Both the position numbers and the translations under genes were made by a program. Positions 58,948 through 64,000 of a stretch of DNA of 64,000 nt are shown here, piece after piece. The notes beneath the pieces were generated by a model, which worked only from the letters and a program-made list of their open reading frames with translations, was not told the origin of the DNA and made no database searches. Source of the stretch: CAYNRE01 sp964399535 (GTDB lineage Bacteria; Planctomycetota; Planctomycetia; Pirellulales; CAYNRE01); assembly GCA_964399535.1 (NCBI GenBank), contig CAYNRE010000044.1, forward strand, positions 1-64,000. The letters are read 5' to 3'. Positions within the stretch are counted from its first letter, which is position 1, and the number at the start of each line of letters is the position of its first letter.

Positions 58948-61179
58948 CTAACGAGTTGGAGAAAACGCAGGAGTCAGCGGCAGGTCAACGAAGATCCGCG
59001 TGCCCCGGCCGCGCTGGCTGTCGATGGTTGCCTGACCACCGAGCAAGCGAGCCCTTTCGCGAATTCCTTCCAGACCGAAGCGGTGGCGATCCACCTGGTC
59101 GGGATCGAAGCCGATGCCGTCGTCACGAACTTCCAGGCGCACGCGGTCGCCCTCCTGCGTCAAGTCGACGCTCGCGTGTCTGGCTTGGCTGTGTCGATGA
59201 ATATTGGTCAGCGCCTCTTGGGCAATGCGGTACAAAGTGCCCTCGACCAGCGGGTCTAATCGCTCGAACTGCACCTGGTCGTGGAACGCCACCGCTTCGC
59301 CGCTGGCCAGCGCGGTTTCGCTGACCAGGTAGTCGATGGCCGATACCAGCCCCACTTCGTCGATCACCGTCGGGCGCAGCCCGGTAATCAGCCGGCGGCC
59401 CTCGGCGATTCCCTGGCGAACCAGTTCCAAGGCGGTTTGCAAGGTGCGCAGGTCCGACTCGGCCCAAGCTTCGTGCCGGCCCGAGAGGACCGACTCCAGG
59501 TACATCTGCGCGGCGGTCATGTCTTGGACCAGGCCGTCGTGAATTTCGTAGGCGGTAAGCTGCCGGTCGCGCTCGTGGGCCACGAGGATTTGCGCCAGGT
59601 GCCGGCGCTCTTCCCGCAGCTCTTGGCACGCCCGCACGCGTTCCGCCACTTCGCGTCGCAGCTCCTCGTTGGCGGTCGACAGCTCTTGGGTGCGGGCCTG
59701 GATGCGCTCTTCCAAGAGGGCCTTGGCCCGATGGACCTCGCTCTCGGCGCGGCGGCGCTCGCGGGCCTCGATGGCCAGCGAGACCAGGTCCGCCAACGAG
59801 GCGGCAAACATCTCGTCCTCGGTTGTCCAGGAGCGGGCCGAACCCACGTGCTCGTGACAGATCACGCCGACCAGTTCGCCACCCGCCCGAATCGGCGCGT
59901 CGAGCATGGCCTCGATCCGATTGGGAATCAGGTAGTTCGCCCGAAATTCGCTGGTTCGCGGGTCGGTCTGGGCCTCGTCGGCCCGGATCGAGCGCTCTTG
60001 GTCGAGCGCCGCGAAATAACGCGGATACTCGCGGGCCAGAAGCTGTTGGTCTTGTTCGTGGCTCTGGGTTTGGCCGTCGTAAAGGTCCAGGCAGCGAATC
60101 GCCTGGCGATCGGGGGTGAGCAACCAGATACTGGTCCGGGCCACGCGCATGATACGGGCCGCGGTTTCGGTAATCATGGCCACGGCCGAAGTAAAATCGC
60201 CCTCGGCAATATGCTTGTTGCGGGCGAGCCCCAAGAGCCCGGCATTCAGCTCGCGGTGGCGCTCCTCGCTCAATCGCAGGGCCTGTTCGGCCTTGATCCG
60301 AGCGGTTACGTCGGTCGCCACGCCGCTAATGCCGATCACCTCGCCGGCGGCATCGCGTACGGGGCCAGTGGTGCACTCGAAACTGAGTTCGCCGATCGAC
60401 ACCAACTGCACGCAAACCTCGCCGGCCAAGGCGCGGCGAATCATATCGATTGGTTCGGGATAGTCGCGGTAAAGATCGAACACCGACTGCCCCACGGCCT
60501 CGCCGGGGCGCAAGCCGAGCGAGACCAGGCCCCGCCCCTCGGAGAGCGTGATCAGGCCGTCGCGGTCGGTGCCCCAAATTACGATCGGAGCGCCCGAAAT
60601 GATCGCTCCCAGGCGAGCCCGAGTTTCCGCCAAAGCCAGCTCGGCGGCGCTGGCCTCGCAGTTGTCGGAAATCACCGCCTCGACCGCGACCGCTCTCCCA
60701 GCGGAATCGCACACCAGCGACAAACAAGTCTGTCCCCAGAACGTGCTGCCATCGGCAAGCCGAAACTGATGATGCCAGGCGCAACGCGGCACTTCACGGG
60801 CCAAGAGCGCCGGCCAGTATTGGTCTAAAATCGCCAGGGCACCCGGGGCATACAGCTCGCGAAGCGGATGCTCGAGCAACCCCGCCGAGTCGACCGCGAA
60901 TCGATCGAGCACCCAGGGCGAGGCGTATACGACCTGCCCCGACAGGTCGCAGCGAATCATGCCGGCCTGCGACTCGGGTTTCGCCGAATCGAGCACCGCA
61001 AAGGCTGTCGATTCCTTGCGGCCCCCCCCCGCCGTTTCGGTCGGGATGGTTTCGGGGGGGGTGAGGCCGGGGGTGAGGCCGGGGGTGAGCGATCGCGCAC
61101 TTCTCGAGTCGGCAACCGAATGGCGCGTCGTTGCCAGCTCATCGGTGGCTCGAATTGACTCGCGGGTCATCGCCATCAC
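58948..61179 (-). CDS. Sensor histidine kinase with PAS, PAS and GAF domains (NarX/DegS-type)
   Basis: Starts at GTG 61179 or the ATG directly after it; 743 residues. No membrane segment, so a cytoplasmic sensor. Two PAS-like domains (~70-175; ~185-300, the second ending with a PAC-like GVATDVTARIKAEQAL) are followed by a GAF domain (~325-475, AMLDAPIRAGGELVGVICHE). A coiled coil (~475-530) leads to the HisKA_3 motif ERDRQLTAYEIHDGL with His547. The HATPase part has LYRIAQEALTNIHRHS, DDGIGFDPD and GLEGIRERARLLGG. The phospho-partner is the adjacent response regulator. An LTPG repeat near residue 35 is encoded by a G-rich 12-bp repeat. Confidence 0.93.
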   Translation of the reverse strand: MMAMTRESIRATDELATTRHSVADSRSARSLTPGLTPGLTPPETIPTETAGGGRKESTAFAVLDSAKPESQAGMIRCDLSGQVVYASPWVLDRFAVDSAGLLEHPLRELYAPGALAILDQYWPALLAREVPRCAWHHQFRLADGSTFWGQTCLSLVCDSAGRAVAVEAVISDNCEASAAELALAETRARLGAIISGAPIVIWGTDRDGLITLSEGRGLVSLGLRPGEAVGQSVFDLYRDYPEPIDMIRRALAGEVCVQLVSIGELSFECTTGPVRDAAGEVIGISGVATDVTARIKAEQALRLSEERHRELNAGLLGLARNKHIAEGDFTSAVAMITETAARIMRVARTSIWLLTPDRQAIRCLDLYDGQTQSHEQDQQLLAREYPRYFAALDQERSIRADEAQTDPRTSEFRANYLIPNRIEAMLDAPIRAGGELVGVICHEHVGSARSWTTEDEMFAASLADLVSLAIEARERRRAESEVHRAKALLEERIQARTQELSTANEELRREVAERVRACQELREERRHLAQILVAHERDRQLTAYEIHDGLVQDMTAAQMYLESVLSGRHEAWAESDLRTLQTALELVRQGIAEGRRLITGLRPTVIDEVGLVSAIDYLVSETALASGEAVAFHDQVQFERLDPLVEGTLYRIAQEALTNIHRHSQARHASVDLTQEGDRVRLEVRDDGIGFDPDQVDRHRFGLEGIRERARLLGGQATIDSQRGRGTRIFVDLPLTPAFSPTR
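61054..61089. repeat. 12-bp G-rich tandem repeat in the kinase N-terminus
   Basis: G-runs of 8, 5 and 5 alternate with TGAGGCC at a 12-bp period on the plus strand, encoding TPGL units on the minus strand. It is a site prone to slippage in steps of four codons and may form G-rich secondary structure. Confidence 0.6.
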
Positions 61180-61474
61180 TGCACCAGAGAATCGTACGCT
61201 TGGCCTGGAACTGTGCGGAAGGGCTCAGTTACCGGCCCATAAACGGCCTGGCTCGCGAAGCTGCTTACGGCGCCGTCAGCAGCTTTGCCCGCTTGGCGCG
61301 CGGTCAGGCTTCCACCGGAGGGGATTGGACCCACCCGATTATACCGCTCAAGGAAGGGGTTTGGGGACTACAAATGCAAATCAATCGCATCTATTGGATG
61401 CGGAGTGCCGCGAACCGAGGCCGAGCCAAACCCGATTGAAATGTCACAAGATGTGTATTAATAATGGTTTGCGG

Positions 61475-61480
61475 TATAAT
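61475..61480 (+). promoter_or_regulatory. Perfect -10 box in an AT-rich island
   Basis: TATAAT stands in the only AT-rich part of this region. No good -35 is found 16-18 nt upstream (TGTGTA at 61452-61457 is the nearest). It could serve the deacetylase gene, with a ~450-nt leader, or an unannotated short RNA. Confidence 0.3.
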
Positions 61481-61692
61481 TGCCCCGCCCCGAGAGATTC
61501 GATCGTAAAGAATCGGTGAATCCCCAACATTTCACCCCCGGGGGGCCCCAGGTCAGTTGGTCCGTGTGTCCGACCACCCCCCCAAGGGGGATGTAACAGT
61601 GCGGCGTCGGTCGTCGGCTCGGAGAGTCGCCCCGGCCTTGGCTGGCGGTAGTGTTCGGCTGCCCAACGCGGCGATAGAGCGTTCCCAGGCGC

Positions 61693-61746
61693 CCCGTCGC
61701 GAAAGCAGGTCCCGTCGCGACAGCAGGCCCCGTCGCGAAAGCAGTT
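61693..61746. repeat. Three tandem 18-bp repeats
   Basis: CCCGTCGCGAAAGCAGGT, CCCGTCGCGACAGCAGGC and CCCGTCGCGAAAGCAGTT follow each other without gaps. Degenerate copies (GTTGCGACCGCAGGT, TGTCGCGAGCAGCC) trail to about 61795. The repeats touch with no spacers, so this is a minisatellite, not a CRISPR. Confidence 0.75.
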
Positions 61747-61942
61747 CAGGAATCGTTGCGACCGCAGGTACCGTTGTGCCTTGTCGCGAGCAGCCAGGCG
61801 ATTCGAGCGCCGTCCGCGCCATGGCTACACTCTGAGAAGCCACGCGGCCGCGCGCCACCTCGGCTTGGCACGGCACGGGGCGCCGCGAGCGATCGCGGAA
61901 GCCCGTTTCGAGAGTCGTTCGAAAACCCCCGTGAGGTTGTGC

Positions 61943-64000
61943 ATGAACTTGGGCTCGCCGGGCTGCCGAACGCTGGAGTTTTCCCCGCGGAACGACGGGG
62001 CAGGTTCTCAGGGCACAGCGAAGCAACCCCGTCGCGCGGGGAGCCAGCGTCGTTTGGTGCGTTGGGAACGCCTGTGTCGCGGGCCCACTGGGATTCGACG
62101 AACGTGCGAGGGAGGAACCAGTCCGAGTGGAGGACGAGCTTGCACCCGCTCGTTCGCCCGCGGACTGTTGGCAGCCCTGCTGATTCCGTTCGGACTGAGC
62201 GCGGTCGATGCCGCAGACGCGAACCGCCTTCGGTCGCTGGCGGGGGTCGATCCGTATTATCCGGGCTTGGCAACCGCTCGGCTCACCACGCCGCAATGGA
62301 TTGGCGAAGACGGCGTGGAGGCGGTGGTGGTCTTGGCCATCGACGACATGCGCGGCCACGAGCGGTGGGAGGCCTACCTGCGCCCGATCCTGGAACGACT
62401 GAAGCAGATCGACGGTCGCGCGGCCTTAAGCATCATGACCTGCCAGATCGACCCGGCCGAGCCGCACCTGCAGCGATGGCTCGACGAGGGTGTGAGCCTG
62501 GAAGCGCACACGCAGGACCACCCCTGTCCGCTGCTGGCCGAGAGCGATTTTGCCCGAGCCAAGGCAACCTACGACCGCTGCATCGACCAGATGGCCCAGG
62601 TGCCGGGCAATCGGCCCGTGGCTTTTCGCATGCCCTGCTGCGATTCGCTCAATACGCCCAGCCCTCGCTTCTACAGCGAAATCTTTGCGAGTCGCACGGA
62701 GGCGGGCCGTTTTCTCGAGGCCGATTCGTCGGTGTTTGTGCTGCTTACGCCCGACGACCCTGCCTTGCCCCGCGAGTTGGTGTGGCGCGGCGACGGCACG
62801 GAGCGTTTTCGCCGTTATGTGCCCTTTCCAGCGTTTTCCAACACGATCGAGAATTATCCCTACCCTTACGTAATCGGCACGGGCTGTTGGGAGTTTCCCT
62901 GCATCGCGCCGAGCGACTGGTCGGCGCAACACGTGCAGCGGCCGGCCAACCCTGAAACGGTTGCCGATTGGAAGGCCGCGCTCGACGCCGTGGTGGAAAA
63001 GCAAGGTGTGTTTGCGCTGGTGTTTCACCCCTACGAGTGGATTCGGCCCGAGCAGATCGTGGAATTGATTGACCATGCCGTCTCCAGGCACGGCTCGCGC
63101 GTCAAGTTCCTCAACTTCCGAGAAGCGGTCGATCGGCTTTCGGCATCGGCCCTGGGGGGCGAGCGTTTGCGGGCGGCCGAGGGGGGGGATAATGGCATTC
63201 GGGTGCTGGATCTGAACGACGACGTCTGGCAAGACGTCGTGGTGGGCCGCGGAGAGCATCGCCGCACCCGCTGGTGGCGCCCCGACGAGCGCCGCTGGGT
63301 CGAAACCAGCTTCCCCTGCCCGATCGTGTCGTCCGTTCCGGCCGGCGGCCAGGCGGCATTGTCCTCGGGGGCCGTGTTTGGCGTGTTTCGGCCTGGCGCG
63401 GGGGCGAGCGTGCTGATTCGAAACGACGAGCAGGCGGGGGCCTGGACCTTTACCGAAGGCCAGTGGCTGGCCGAGCCCGCTTTGCTCCAGGGGCTTGAAC
63501 TTGACGCAGAGCCGCTGTTCACCCAGCGCGCGGGCGTGGACCGGGGAGTGCGGCTCGCCGACTTAGACGATGACGGCCGCTGCGAACTGATCGTGGCCAA
63601 CGATCGTCAGCGGGCCGTTTTTCGCTGGCAGCCAGCACCCGGCGCCGCCGACGCTCCGGGTGGACCCGGGCACTGGAAAGCTTGTCCCTGGCGGTTGCCC
63701 GAGGGCGCACAGTTTGTGGATGCGGGCGGAAACGATCGCGGGCTGCGGCTGGTCGACGTGGACGAAGATGGCCCGCTGGACCTGCTCTGGTCGCACGAGG
63801 GTGGGTCGGGCGTGGTGCTTTGGCGCGGGATGGAATCGGGCTTCTCGCAGACGGTGCTGGCGCGGCAAGTGGGCGAGCCCGGCTGTTTGCCGCTGCTGGT
63901 CCGCGGCCGTACCAACAACGGGGCCTGGTTTCACGATCGACACCTGGTGGTGCAAAACGAGGATACAGCGCGGTTGCCGAACCTGGTCGACCGGCGGTCG
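61943..64000 (+). CDS. Exported polysaccharide-deacetylase-like protein with VCBS/FG-GAP repeats, 3' end outside window
   Basis: The frame is open from upstream of 61943 to the right edge (686 codons). ATG 61943, with GAGG about 9 nt upstream, is the only ATG before the conserved part. It leaves ~65 basic residues before a signal-peptide helix (GLLAALLIPFGLSAVDAADA), so the true start is uncertain. The NodB-like domain has VVLAIDDM with Asp134 and the metal motif HTQDHP (His189, His193). It continues through FRMPCCDSLNTPSP and LVFHPYEW to ~395. From ~400 the protein is beta-rich, with FG-GAP/VCBS calcium-type loops (VRLADLDDDGRCELIVAND; LRLVDVDEDGPLDLLWSHE). Likely removes acetyl groups from an extracellular glycan; the C-terminal propeller may bind it. 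Confidence 0.78.
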   Translation, partial: MNLGSPGCRTLEFSPRNDGAGSQGTAKQPRRAGSQRRLVRWERLCRGPTGIRRTCEGGTSPSGGRACTRSFARGLLAALLIPFGLSAVDAADANRLRSLAGVDPYYPGLATARLTTPQWIGEDGVEAVVVLAIDDMRGHERWEAYLRPILERLKQIDGRAALSIMTCQIDPAEPHLQRWLDEGVSLEAHTQDHPCPLLAESDFARAKATYDRCIDQMAQVPGNRPVAFRMPCCDSLNTPSPRFYSEIFASRTEAGRFLEADSSVFVLLTPDDPALPRELVWRGDGTERFRRYVPFPAFSNTIENYPYPYVIGTGCWEFPCIAPSDWSAQHVQRPANPETVADWKAALDAVVEKQGVFALVFHPYEWIRPEQIVELIDHAVSRHGSRVKFLNFREAVDRLSASALGGERLRAAEGGDNGIRVLDLNDDVWQDVVVGRGEHRRTRWWRPDERRWVETSFPCPIVSSVPAGGQAALSSGAVFGVFRPGAGASVLIRNDEQAGAWTFTEGQWLAEPALLQGLELDAEPLFTQRAGVDRGVRLADLDDDGRCELIVANDRQRAVFRWQPAPGAADAPGGPGHWKACPWRLPEGAQFVDAGGNDRGLRLVDVDEDGPLDLLWSHEGGSGVVLWRGMESGFSQTVLARQVGEPGCLPLLVRGRTNNGAWFHDRHLVVQNEDTARLPNLVDRRS

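Larger units (their letters stand above)
61180..61942. other. Long divergent intergenic region with AT-rich island and 18-bp repeats
   Basis: This 763-bp stretch lies between the divergent kinase and deacetylase genes. An AT-rich island (about 61440-61480) contains a perfect TATAAT. A short tandem repeat lies at 61693-61746. A minus-strand frame crosses much of the region and the start of the next gene, but its composition and the overlap with the conserved deacetylase make it unlikely to be real. Nothing else is recognised. Confidence 0.5.

Noticed and set aside
61693..61746. Possible CRISPR array
   Set aside because: The 18-bp units are adjacent with no spacers and no cas genes are near.
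61553..62359. 268-codon minus-strand frame with an LLSRR repeat
   Set aside because: It overlaps the signal peptide and deacetylase domain of the plus-strand gene, and its LLSRR repeat is just the translation of the 18-bp minisatellite.

Overview
The window looks like chromosomal DNA of a Planctomycetota bacterium, most likely of the Pirellulales lineage. The support is high GC coding sequence together with families typical of that group: a DUF1559 pilin-like protein, a DUF1549/DUF1553 protein with CxxCH haem motifs, a WD40 protein with a planctomycete-type cytochrome motif, PEP-CTERM and dockerin secreted proteins, a sulfatase, a transmembrane Ser/Thr kinase and very large TPR proteins. No rRNA, tRNA or CRISPR array was recognised.

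Layout. 1-2560 is an accessory patch on the minus strand. It holds two toxin-tail/immunity-like gene pairs with no full-length toxin, plus a dead REP-associated tyrosine transposase flanked by hairpin repeats. 2559-5701 carries an STN-domain secreted protein and a DUF4139 protein. 6023-9867 holds two convergent, related radical SAM proteins with an N-terminal SPASM/twitch-like cysteine cluster; one has a 450-residue duplicated C-terminal region. 10119-12454 holds two SGNH-hydrolase paralogues, the first of which lacks the catalytic core. 12487-15384 encodes a PEP-CTERM protein and a secreted protein made of six near-identical repeats. 16086-21722 is an acyl-CoA carboxylase pair (beta subunit, then biotin carboxylase/BCCP) followed by an AtuA-family protein, suggesting leucine or acyclic terpenoid acyl-CoA catabolism.

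22008-29750 is a compact peptidoglycan precursor operon: murE, mraY, murG, a haloalkane-dehalogenase-like hydrolase, murC, murB. murF, murD, ftsW and the ftsQAZ end of the usual dcw cluster are absent here. murE-mraY is split by 442 bp with two strong hairpins; the remaining genes overlap or nearly touch. 29859-37086 is mixed: DUF1559, a beta-propeller/dockerin protein, a bestrophin, a sulfatase, a PP2C (RsbU-like) phosphatase and a hotdog thioesterase. 37104-41600 is a 1498-residue membrane-anchored TPR protein. 41824-44540 is a divergent iron alcohol dehydrogenase / FAD oxidoreductase pair.

44601-53244 looks like one minus-strand transcription unit of a DUF1549/DUF1553 cytochrome-like protein, a WD40/cytochrome protein, hemB and hemL, linking haem precursor synthesis with predicted haem-binding exported proteins. 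53424-61179 carries a Ser/Thr kinase, a TPR protein, an enolase-superfamily enzyme and a NarL-type two-component system. The window ends inside a polysaccharide-deacetylase/VCBS-repeat exported protein beginning near 61943.
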